DNA from: Monodelphis domestica
Lineage: Eukaryota; Chordata; Mammalia; Didelphimorphia; Didelphidae
Length of the DNA stretch: 64,000 bases
Assembly: GCF_027887165.1 (NCBI RefSeq)
Contig: NC_077230.1
Location: 341,150,322 to 341,214,321, forward strand
Direction: 5' to 3'
The position numbers and the translations under genes are program-made. Shown here in pieces: positions 55,615-64,000 of this stretch. Numbering within the stretch: the first letter of the stretch is position 1; each line of letters begins with the position of its first letter. The notes below the pieces were generated by a model. That model ran no database searches, was not told the origin of the DNA, and saw nothing but the letters and a program-made list of their open reading frames with translations.

Positions 55615-55775
55615 ATGTTTACAAAGAGATTTATATTCTCTATTTGGTCAGCTCAGTCCTGTGAGGTCAGTAGTATATGTATAATTATCCCTATCATTCA
55701 GATGAGTGAGATGAAATGACTTTCCCAGTGTTGCCCACCTGGTTACAAGAGCTTGGGTGGGAATGCAGATGAGAG
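55615..55775 (-). repeat. MIR/THER1-type CORE-SINE fragment
   Basis: CAGTCCTGTGAGGTCAGTAG, TCATTCAGATGAGTGAGATG and GACTTTCCCAGTGTTGCCCA: reverse orientation. Confidence 0.65.
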
Positions 55776-55779
55776 GGTC

Positions 55780-56100
55780 AGCAGTATATGTGATCTTTCA
55801 GACCTAGTTTTCCACAGCTGCCAATTATGCATGAAGTTCTCTTAAAATCCTTCTAAAAGGTAAACTTTTAAGGTCCAAGGGTGTTTGCTAGAACTATGGT
55901 AGCAGAAATTGGCTGCTTTGAATAAGCGTGTATGGGATATTCAACAGGGGAATGTAAAGAGTGTGAGAGTAGAGAGGGTATTTTAGGGGGTCTAGTGCCT
56001 CCCTGCTATGTACAATTATCCTATTATAACTAGGGTTGGCTTGGAATATATTCCATGGAGCATGAGAAAATGAGGAAAAAAAGGGCCTGACTTCTCTTTT
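55780..56100. other. No recognised feature
   Basis: Nothing supportable. Confidence 0.4.
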
Positions 56101-56104
56101 TGTT

Positions 56105-56760
56105 TTTTCTCATTTTATTTTTTTTATTATAAAGATATTTTATTTTACCAATTACATGTAATAACAAAATTTCACATAAGTTTCTGGAAGTTATATGATA
56201 CAAATTGTTTACCTCCCTTCCCTCCCCCCTCCTGCAGCTGGCAAAAAATTCAATCTGGGTTATACATGTATTATTATGTAAAACATACTTCTACATTATT
56301 CATCTTTGTAAGAGTATAAAATCAAAACCCTCAAACAAAAATCCAAATAAAAGAGTGAAAAATAGTATGCTTTGATCTGCATTCTGACTCCAACAGTTCT
56401 TTCTCTGGAGGTGGATAGCATTCTTTATCATAAGTCCTTCAGAATTGTCCTGTATCATTATACCTCCAAGAGTAGCAAACTCTGTCACAGTTGATCATTC
56501 TACAATATTGCTGTTACTGTCTATAAGGTTCTCCTGGTTCTGCTTATTTCATATCAGATGCAGTTTCACAACTGCATCCATCAGTTCATGTAGGTCTTTT
56601 CAGCTCTTTCTGAAATCATCCTGTTCATCATTTCTTAAAACACAACCACAATTTGTTCAGCCATTCCCCAAATGATGGACATCCCTTCAATTTCTTATTC
56701 TTTGCCACCCCAAACAAGAGGTGCTATAAATATTTTTGTACAAGTAGCTGATCCTTCTTT
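56105..56760 (-). repeat. L1 3' end (ORF2 C-terminus and 3' UTR)
   Basis: The plus strand has ACCAATTACATGTAATAACA, TTCTTTCTCTGGAGGTGGAT, CTCCTGGTTCTGCTTATTTC and TTGTTCAGCCATTCCCCAAA, the reverse of L1 ORF2 C-terminal and 3' UTR blocks. It is collinear with 57730-58140. Confidence 0.75.
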
Positions 56761-57729
56761 TTAGAAGTTAGGTTCTCCAGGACTGTACATAGTCCATATG
56801 AGGGCTCCCCTAACACTATGGTTGAGCAATAATTATATTATTGTGCCAATATTAAAGAACCTTGATAATAAAACCTGATAGGATTTCATAGCTCAATAGG
56901 GAGATTTGAATCTCCAGATAAGCTCCACAAAGGAAAAGAGAGTGGAAAGGGAGAACTCAAGGACTTAGAATTATGTGAGTTCCTGACACTAGAAAATTCA
57001 AGAAGACCTCCGATCCAAACCAAGGTACTCCAACTTCCAAGCCAGTATTCTTTTCATGCCCCCTTGTTATTTTATCTAAACTCTCTATGTCCCCAACCTT
57101 AATATAATTCTTTACTTGAGCAAATGATATGAGCAAAAGCTATAAAGGTGATGCTGTGCAAGTAGGTGCTTAATACATTTCACAAATTATTGAAATTAAT
57201 TGATTGATTATGATACAAATCAACCAAATTCCCCAACTGATGAACCTACAGTAGCTTTTCCCATTTCTGTCCATATAACCAGACTCCTCATTGACTCATT
57301 CAACTGAGTTTCAAGCCTTCTAGTCTACTGTGTGTGTGAAATTATGAGATTCAGTCTGGAAATTGTATGGTCCATTTACTATTCTCAATCATTGCTACAT
57401 AACCTATCTCTGCTTGAGAAGTCGCATCTCATAGTCCTGTTTTTCTGTGAAGTTCTCTATTTGACATGAATTGGATTAAACCAAATTGAATTGAATTAAA
57501 TCACATGCTGAATGAATGGCAGCTTCTGCTCTTCAACAACCATCATTGATCTACATTCTAGTGTGCATATTGTCATGAGCTGCACTATAGAATTCAATGT
57601 TTCTATCTTAACTTTAATGGATCTTTCACCATGGACAACAGTTGAAGTGACACATATGAAAGGGAAACTAATTCAGGCCATTTTGCCTCTCCTGGTTTAT
57701 TCTCCATCTTACTAGAAATTTATCCTGGA
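56761..57729. other. No gene; possible short repeat pieces
   Basis: GTGCTTAATACATTTCACAA near 57165 looks like an L2 tail; otherwise nothing recognised. Confidence 0.35.
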
Positions 57730-58140
57730 GACACTTTTTTTTAAATTTAATTTTTATTGTAATTCAAGACACACTTCCATATTGGTCATTGTTGAAAGAG
57801 CAAACTCATGCATAAACAAAACCCCAAAATAAAACCATAAATTCACAGATCTGAAAGAGGACTCCAACAATTCTTTCTCTAGAGGTGGATAGCATTCCCC
57901 GTCATAAGTCTTTCAGGATTGTCCCAGATCATTGCATTACTGTGAGAAGCCAAGTTTTCACAGATACTCATCATCCAATATTGATGTTATTGTGTACAAT
58001 GATCTGCTGATTCTGCTTATTTCACTCTGCATCAGTTCCTGCAGATCTTTCCAGCTTTTTCTGAAACAATCTTGCTTATTATTTTTCATAACACAATAGT
58101 ATTCCATCACCAACATGTACTACAACTTGGTGACACTGAA
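57730..58140 (-). repeat. L1 3' end
   Basis: TTTTTATTGTAATTCAAGAC, TTCTTTCTCTAGAGGTGGAT, TCATAAGTCTTTCAGGATTG and CACTCTGCATCAGTTCCTGC: reversed L1 3' blocks, parallel to 56105-56760. Confidence 0.7.
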
Positions 58141-58717
58141 GATGCTCAGGAAATAATTACTCATATTGATCTATTTTTTCCACAGTGGGTGAACTCTTTT
58201 CACCAACATGACCAGACACTTTGATAAGTCTTACAAGAGGCTTTCATGAGTTTCTCTGACTAAAATAATTTATCAGTTAGTGCTTTTTGGTGATGAACTT
58301 CTATGCACTTAGTTTGCTTAGTCCTTGAATGATGAACACAAAGTCTAATGCTAGGCTGATAGTGGTCGGCTTTCCCAGACCAGAAGAACCTATCAGAGCT
58401 TCTCCTCAGCAAGCATGGGCTTTAAGAGTTCAGGGTCACCTCCACTCTAGGTCATGAATAGACATTGGAGGAAAACTTTAATAGAGGCTGGGCATTTAAT
58501 GGTACTTAATCCCAGGCATAACCAGCTAGAATGAAGAGTTGGTGACTAAGTTTGGAAAAACTGATCTAGATGAGAAGCTTCTTGAAGCTTTGTCCATGGA
58601 GTAGAAGGTACAAGTATGAATGTAGAAGTGCTGGTTCTGGGGAAACCTGATAGAAAACATTGTATCAGAGGTAAGGATCTGGATATTCCTTGAATAGAGA
58701 ATATAGTGGATGAGGGA
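58141..58717. other. No recognised feature
   Basis: Unique-looking sequence; no long frame. Confidence 0.4.
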
Positions 58718-58725
58718 GATTCTTT

Positions 58726-58926
58726 TTTTTTAAACTCTTACCTTCCGTCTTGGAGTCAATACTGTGTATTGGCTACAAGGCAAAAGAGTGGTAAGGGCTA
58801 GGCAATGGGGGTCAAGTGACTTGCCCAGGGTCACACAGCTGGGAAGTGTCTGATGCCAGATTTGAATCTAGGACCTCCCGTCTCTAGGCCTGGCTCTCAA
58901 TCCACTGAGCTATCCAGCTGCCCCCA
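58726..58926 (-). repeat. tRNA-headed marsupial SINE (type 1), full length
   Basis: AAACTCTTACCTTCCGTCTT tail side, AATACTGTGTATTGGCTACA, TTGCCCAGGGTCACACAGCT and TATCCAGCTGCCCCC head end. AGATTCTT flanks it at 58718-58725 and 58927-58934, an 8-bp duplication. Well preserved. Confidence 0.92.
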
Positions 58927-58950
58927 AGATTCTTGAAATACCATAGAATG

Positions 58951-59939
58951 TGTGACAAGGAAATCACTTTAAAAGACTGATATATATTAATTTAAGGTCG
59001 CCAAGGAATTCAGCTATGTAATTCCTAAATGAAAACTCAAGTCAGCAGTCAACCTTTTATGGAGTTTAATTACAATAGGAGGAAGAAAGGAATTAGAGAT
59101 AGAGAGAGAGAAAAAGGGAGAGAAAGGAATAGGGCTTAAATACCCCTTCTGTTTAGGCTGGGCCAAAAGGCCCAAGCCCTTAGATAGCTGGGGCAAAGAA
59201 AGGAGATCAGTCCCTATTACTCACGTGACCAAAATGGAGAAACAGTCTCAGGGCCCCCACCTTCAGCTTCCTTCAGAGCAAGCTTCTCAGAGCACCTCTC
59301 CAACCACTCAGAGCCAAAACTCTCCAACCAACCCCCCTCAGTCCTCAGACCCCTCTATCTTTAAGGAAACCATCCAAGTTCCCTCCCCTCAGTTCTCACA
59401 TCTACCAATCACTGTCCATGTCTTCCCTGTGCCAATGGTGGCTCTAGCTTAACCCAGGACCTCCCAGAGGTCTGTGGCTTTGCACATGTCTGTTGAAGGT
59501 CATATTCTCAAATAATTAAATCTTGATCCTTTGCTGCAGCCCTTCCTAAATCCTGTTACCCTGAGTAGGGTAGAGATTGGAATAATTAAACTTTGATCTA
59601 TGCTGCAGCCCTTCCTAAATCCTGTTAGGACTGAGTGGGGTGGAAATTGTATTTTCCAAGACCTGGTTCTGTCATTCCAAGTATCTCTTGTATAAATTCT
59701 AAAATCAATCATGACTCAAAGAAATTCCTGTTCTATGCTTAAGCATAGGTCAAAGCCCTATTCATTGTTCAGCAAAAGGTTTCTGTCCTAAAGTAATCTT
59801 AAGAAGGGAGGAGGAGGAACCTCCCATGCCAATGGGGTTCACATTCCAATAGACTATCAGTAAGAAATTTTCCAAGTATGAAATTTCCCAATGGTGAAAT
59901 TTCCAACATTTATAAGTCTAAGATATTTTAAGGTTTCCA
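58951..59939 (-). mobile_element. Solo LTR, family B copy 1 (989 bp)
   Basis: It starts TGTGACAAGGAAATCAC and ends GGTTTCCA. The flanks are AATG at 58947-58950 and 59940-59943, an exact 4-bp integration duplication. On the minus strand GGGGTATTTAAGCCC serves as a TATA-like box about 190 bp from the end, setting orientation. Compared with copy 2 it carries one extra 70-bp tandem unit near 59510-59640 (TGCAGCCCTTCCTAAATCCT occurs twice). There is no viral coding sequence; the 75-codon frame at 59225 is incidental. Confidence 0.88.
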
Positions 59940-59943
59940 AATG

Positions 59944-60235
59944 TCACTTGTGCTTCTCATGACATTTACCAATTTTTTTGTTTCCTGTCATTTCACATTT
60001 GCCAGATTGCATACTCTCTGAGGACAGGGCTGTTTCCTTGCCCATCAAAGTAACTCCTATATATGTAGTGCAGTATTTTGCAGGACATGAACTTGTAAAT
60101 GAATGAGGAGGCAGAAACATGAGCAGAAACATTTCAAAGGAGCAGTGTTTGTGTCTAGAAACCCAATGAGGAGAAGATGACCATTAGGTTTTAGTCTGGT
60201 AATGTTCAAATCTTAGTTAGAGATAGGAGGGAAAA
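59944..60235. other. No gene; possible L2 tail
   Basis: TACTCTCTGAGGACAGGGCT near 60012 fits an L2 3' tail. Confidence 0.4.
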
Positions 60236-60239
60236 GGGG

Positions 60240-60435
60240 GCCAAGTGTGAATGATACAATGGGAGGAACAATGAGAAGATTTGGATTATTTATTGTCTTT
60301 ATTCTACTAATGATTTCTTCTATGATCTTAGGCTGGTTTTTCCATTCTGAGCCTCATTTTCTACCTGTAAAATGAGGAGGTTGGATTAGATGACCTCTTA
60401 AATTCTCTTCTAGCTCTAAGACAATGAATCTAATC
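60240..60435 (+). repeat. MIR-type CORE-SINE
   Basis: CTGAGCCTCATTTTCTACCT, GTAAAATGAGGAGGTTGGAT and TAGATGACCTCTTAAATTCT. Confidence 0.7.
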
Positions 60436-60825
60436 TGGAAAGTGACAAATGGCAGGATTTATCCATTGACTGAATATGAGAAAGCAAAGAAATGTTTCCT
60501 TCTGAAGGAATGATTCTATCATAGCTTCTGCATCTGAATAGGCAACTAGGCAAGAAGCAGCATAAGCCTTTGGCAACCTTTTATTGTTTGAGCAAATATA
60601 GGATGTGGGTGAACTGACTTAGCAACATTTCATTTGGAAAATAAAACCCTGAAGGTTTTCACAAGCTTGCTACAAATCATGGTGGAACATAGCTGTAGTG
60701 GGAACAATCTTAAACTACATTGATAGTCAACAGTACAGAGTAGAAAAGATTTACAAAGGCTGACTTCAAATACATAACTTTTAGCTTCATCAAACTAGGA
60801 TCAACAAATTGAAGGGAAGCAGATT
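60436..60825. other. No recognised feature
   Basis: Nothing supportable. Confidence 0.4.
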
Positions 60826-60990
60826 TTGCCTTAATATGAAGAAGAACTCTCTAACAATTATAGCTATCCAACAGCAGAATAAACTGCTCCAGGAAGTAGT
60901 CTGTGGAATTCTATAATCCAGGCAATAAAGAACTATTAGTCTTCTTATTTCCTTATCTAGCCTCCTATTCAGGGAGAAAGAGGCTGCCAA
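60826..60990 (+). repeat. L3/CR1 LINE fragment
   Basis: TTAATATGAAGAAGAACTCT, CTAACAATTATAGCTATCCA and CTGCTCCAGGAAGTAGTCTG in L3/CR1 order. Confidence 0.7.
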
Positions 60991-61004
60991 TAGACCTCCT
61001 GAAT

Positions 61005-61440
61005 TATTTGCCCTTCGTTTTCCAAGAGGACCAATGGCATCGCAGGGGTGATGTCTTGACTTGTGAGTGAGCTGGATTTAAGTGAAGCAGTTACACAAAG
61101 TCTTCAGTTGGAAGAATCATTGGCAATGGGCCACAATGCAGTGGATGACTTTGGCATCTTTGATTTCTGATCAAGCTCTAAGTGGTCTACAGTACCTGCT
61201 TCAGCGTTCTTTCTGGAAGTTGGAACAAATTGTTCTCATCTGCCCATTCCACTGAAGGAAGTTCTTCACAAGCCTGGTAAAGACATTCCCCTTCCTTATC
61301 CTCAACTTGGTTTAGGCTGGCTGGGATGTGGCCACTGTGCATACTACAGCTTCTTGGAGCTACAGATGGACACCAAAAGTAGATGAGCAGCTCTAAAAAG
61401 TGCTCAACAACCCCTCACACCAGAGGTGCCAGTCTTCCTA
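61005..61440 (+). repeat. Unnamed dispersed repeat A, copy 3
   Basis: AAGAGGACCAATGGCATCGC, GTGATGTCTTGACTTGTGAG, AATTGTTCTCATCTGCCCAT and ACCAGAGGTGCCAGTCTTCC; collinear with copies 1 and 2, lacking the CCAAGTCCAGTGGC segment. Confidence 0.75.
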
Positions 61441-61444
61441 AAGA

Positions 61445-61650
61445 CTGAAGTGAAAAGCGTAGGACTTGTAGATTGAAGGAACCTAAACTCAAGTCCTGGC
61501 TTTGACACCAGCTGTGTGATCATGGGTAAAACACTTAACCTTCCTGAGCCTCAGTTATCTAATTTGTAAAATTGGAATAGAAAATACTCTGACCAACTTT
61601 CTCACAGAGTTACTGTGGGAAAATGATCATATAAGATGAGTTATTGTGGC
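61445..61650 (+). repeat. MIR/THER1-type CORE-SINE
   Basis: CCAGCTGTGTGATCATGGGT, CTGAGCCTCAGTTATCTAAT and TCACAGAGTTACTGTGGGAA. Confidence 0.75.
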
Positions 61651-61969
61651 ACTAGGAGCCCTAGAGAGAAAAACTGAAGAACTTCGACTATCTCATGTTG
61701 AGTTCAAAATAGAGTATGAGATGTTTCAGCAGCACTCCTGTTGATCTGAATTCCCTTCATTGCCATGGATAAGCTGGCATGTGTATTATGCTTTTAGAAT
61801 CCAAATCATTAACTATATTTATTAATCACCTACTATAGCCAGGGAATTATGCTAGGGGTATAACAAGATAAATAAGGTAATTCCTGCCCTCAAGAAGCTT
61901 ATATTCTACTAGTAGGAAATGTAATAGAGGGGGGGTAAACAAGGGAGATTTATGATAAGGGAAGAAAGG
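61651..61969. other. No gene; short repeat end
   Basis: TTAATCACCTACTATAGCCA and CAAGAAGCTTATATTCTACT near 61820-61910 are a common mammalian repeat end also seen near 31990. Confidence 0.45.
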
Positions 61970-61973
61970 TGAT

Positions 61974-62893
61974 TGTGACAAGGAAATCACTTTAAAAGAC
62001 TGATATATATTAATTTAAGGTCGCCAAGGAATTCAGCTATGTAATTCCTAAATGAAAACTCAAGTCAGCAGTCAACCTTTTATAGAGTTTAATTACAAAC
62101 AGGAGGAAGAAAGGAATTAGAGATAGAGATAGAGAGAGAGAGAGAGAGAAAGGGGAGAGAAGGGAATAGGGCTTAAATACCCCTTCTGTTTAGGCTGGGC
62201 CAAAAGGCCCAAGCCCTTAGATAGCTGAGGCAAAGAAAGGAGATCAGTCCCTATTACTCACGTGACCAAAATGGAGAAACAGTCTCAGGGGCCTCCACCT
62301 CCAGCTTCCTTCAGAGCCAACTCTCAAGGCACCACCTCTCAGACCAAAAAGCTCTCCAACCAACCCTCTATCTTTAAGGAAACCATCCAAGTTCCCTCCC
62401 CTCAGTTCTCACATCTACCAATCACTGTCCATGTCTTCCCTTTGCCAATGGTGGCTCTAGCTTAACCCAGGACCGCCCAGAGGTCTGTGGCTTTGCACAT
62501 GTCTGTTGAAGGTCATATTCTCAAATAATTAAATCTTGATCATTTGCTGCAGCCCTTCCTAAATCCTGTTAGGACTGAGTGGGGTGGAAATTGTATTTTC
62601 CAAGACCTGGTTCTGTCATTCCAAGTATCTCTATTGTATCAATTCTAAAAATCAATCATGACTCAAAGAAATTCCTGTTCTATGCTTAAGCATAGGTCAA
62701 AGCCCTTTCCATTGTTCAGCAAAAGGTTTCTGTCCTAAAGTAATCTTAAGAAGGGAGGAGGAGGAACCTCCCATGCCAATGGGGTTCACATTCCAATAGA
62801 GTTCCCACTATCAATAGGAAATTTTTCAAGTATGAAATTTCCCAATGGTGAAATTTCCAACATTTATAAGTCTAAGAAATTTTAAGTTTTACA
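61974..62893 (-). mobile_element. Solo LTR, family B copy 2 (920 bp)
   Basis: Same family as 58951-59939, in the same orientation and highly similar by eye. It starts TGTGACAAGGAAATCAC and ends GTTTTACA. The flanks are TGAT at 61970-61973 and 62894-62897, an exact 4-bp duplication that differs from that of copy 1. It has a single 70-bp unit where copy 1 has two, and a longer GA-rich run near 62120-62150. Confidence 0.88.
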
Positions 62894-62897
62894 TGAT

Positions 62898-63655
62898 AAA
62901 AGGAATGGAGTCTTCACCCTCTTAGGCAGAGACAGAGTGAGGAGGTGATGTTGATAAACTAAGGGAGAAGGGTTTGTCTTTTCCCCCCTCAGCATTCTCT
63001 GACAAACATCCTCCCCTCCCCACTATGGCTGCCTTCAACTCTTAACTGCTGGGTTCTTTGAAGGATCTTGTTGAAGACTTTCTTTCTAGTAACAGTCTGA
63101 GTCAGTTCCTGGGTCTCATTAACTGAGTTTATTTGTAGGAAACAGAAAGGGAACAGGGCAGATGGAGGGTAAGGAATTGAGGTTCAAGGAGGAAGAAGGG
63201 AGAAGGGGTCCCTATCTAATTAATACCCTTCCCCCCAAAGTCAAGCAGATCAGGGTTTAGTTCAACTGACCCCTTGGGGTCAGAGTAAGGAGACTCTTGT
63301 TCTTGGCTACACAGAAAGTGTGCCCAAGTTTAAATTCAAGGAGGTTGATGGAAATAATCTCTCTTAGTGGACAGCTTATGTTTCAAAGTCCTGTCCAACT
63401 GGCTTGTCTTCTTGTGAGATTCTGGGTCAAGAATCACAGGATCAGGAAATTAGCCAGAGCCAACCTTTCTGGTGTGTTTCCAGACAGAAGTCAGTTTCCC
63501 AACTGCTGGATCAGCTCACTCCTCCCTCTCTTTCCAAAATTCTGTGTTCTTTTTGCCCATCCTCCATTGCCGTAGACCTTCTGCAGCTCTTCCAAGTTCA
63601 TTTTCCTTCCATGATTTCCAACCTTCTCTTACAGAAACAATAGGCACCCAGATAA
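62898..63655. other. Unassigned; LTR-like composition
   Basis: On the minus strand GGGTATTAATTAGATAGGGA could act as a promoter box, and TAATGAGACCCAGGAACTGA follows about 100 bp later. No ends or duplication could be set. Three overlapping plus-strand frames (63297-63915) show no domain. Confidence 0.3.
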
Positions 63656-63663
63656 ATTTTTAT

Positions 63664-63902
63664 TGTTGTTCATTTGTTTCTGATCTTCATGACCTCATTT
63701 GGGGTATTCTTGGCAAAGATACTGGAATGGTTTGCCATTTTTCTTCTCCAGCTTATTTTACAGAAGAGGAACTGAGGCAAACGGGGTTAAGTGACTTGTT
63801 CAGGGTCACACAGTTAGTGTCTGAGACCAGATTTGAATTCAGGAAAATGAGTCTTTCTGACTCCAGATTTAGTGCTCTATTCATTTTGCCCCCTAGCTCT
63901 CC
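63664..63902 (-). repeat. MAR1-type CORE-SINE
   Basis: TTGTTGTTCATTTGTTTCTG, GGGGTATTCTTGGCAAAGAT, GGTTTGCCATTTTTCTTCTC and CAGGGTCACACAGTTAGTGT: reverse orientation, nearly full length. Confidence 0.88.
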
Positions 63903-64000
63903 TATACTGAGATAAGTTAGTAGGAAGTAATTTAAGGAGAGAAAAGAGCATTAAGGATTGGAGAAATTAGGGAAGACTACCCATAGAAAGTGATCCCTGA

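Noticed and set aside
59225..59452. 75-codon Ser/Gln/Pro-rich frame, repeated at 62262-62465
   Set aside because: It is inside both family-B LTRs, antisense to their orientation, and one copy is shortened by in-frame deletion; a chance frame of the repeat.
58951..62893. Provirus with two LTRs
   Set aside because: The intervening 2 kb carries no retroviral sequence, and the two LTRs have different target-site duplications.
63297..63915. Overlapping plus-strand frames near the right edge
   Set aside because: They end in a reversed MAR1 element and have no recognisable domain.
1..64000. CRISPR array, operon or bacterial mobile system
   Set aside because: No spaced identical repeats with unique spacers and no dense ORFs; the composition and repeats are those of a mammalian nuclear genome.
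38441..64000. TSKU coding exon upstream of ACER3
   Set aside because: A single ~350-codon leucine-rich frame would be obvious and none is present; the gene would lie beyond the right edge if the order is as in placentals.

Overview
This window is vertebrate nuclear DNA, almost certainly from a marsupial. Many copies of a tRNA-headed SINE, of a MAR1-type CORE-SINE, and of MIR/THER, L2, L3/CR1 and marsupial-type L1 elements cover much of it. There are no operons, ribosome-binding sites or dense ORFs. I did not find a new multi-gene system. I read the window as one gene promoter with its first exon, set in a large intron and a large intergenic region that are full of transposon remains. Repeat family names are from memory and by eye.

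The one host coding feature is the first coding exon of ACER3 (alkaline ceramidase 3) on the minus strand at 37971-38076. It lies in a GC- and CpG-rich island. An ATG in a strong Kozak context opens 35 codons that include a WGPTTSTLDWCEENY block, and the exon ends at a perfect GTGAGT donor in the phase expected for ACER3. Transcription runs leftward, so 1-37970 is intron 1 as far as it is seen here; I saw no second exon. The sequence to the right is promoter and upstream intergenic DNA. In placental genomes TSKU lies on that side, and its large coding exon is not in this window.

Left part (1-37970, intron 1): the 5' end of a minus-strand L1 with ORF1 (1-1228); decayed L1 pieces around 6.7-8.9 kb; two solo LTRs with 5-bp target-site duplications (8999-10142 and 11510-12308); a compound pentanucleotide microsatellite grown from a SINE tail (13291-13411); a 5-kb plus-strand L1 (20633-25658) whose ORF1 is frameshifted, whose ORF2 lacks the endonuclease domain and whose reverse-transcriptase core motif is broken; and a hAT-type MITE (33852-34080). 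A degenerate GC-rich minisatellite (about 37200-37900) lies just inside the intron next to exon 1.

Right part (38077-64000): the promoter/CpG island, with a CCAAT box, a GC box and an RFX-like X-box palindrome; a possible polyadenylated plus-strand exon (40789-41105); a second hAT MITE (41404-41618); a decayed hAT transposase (46.5-46.95 kb, minus); three copies of an unnamed dispersed repeat (51.06, 54.32 and 61.0 kb); an RTE-type LINE remnant that joins the N-terminal linker to the C-terminal zinc finger without the reverse transcriptase (54.9-55.5 kb); other LTR-like blocks; and two solo LTRs of one family (58951-59939 and 61974-62893) whose different 4-bp target-site duplications show separate insertions.
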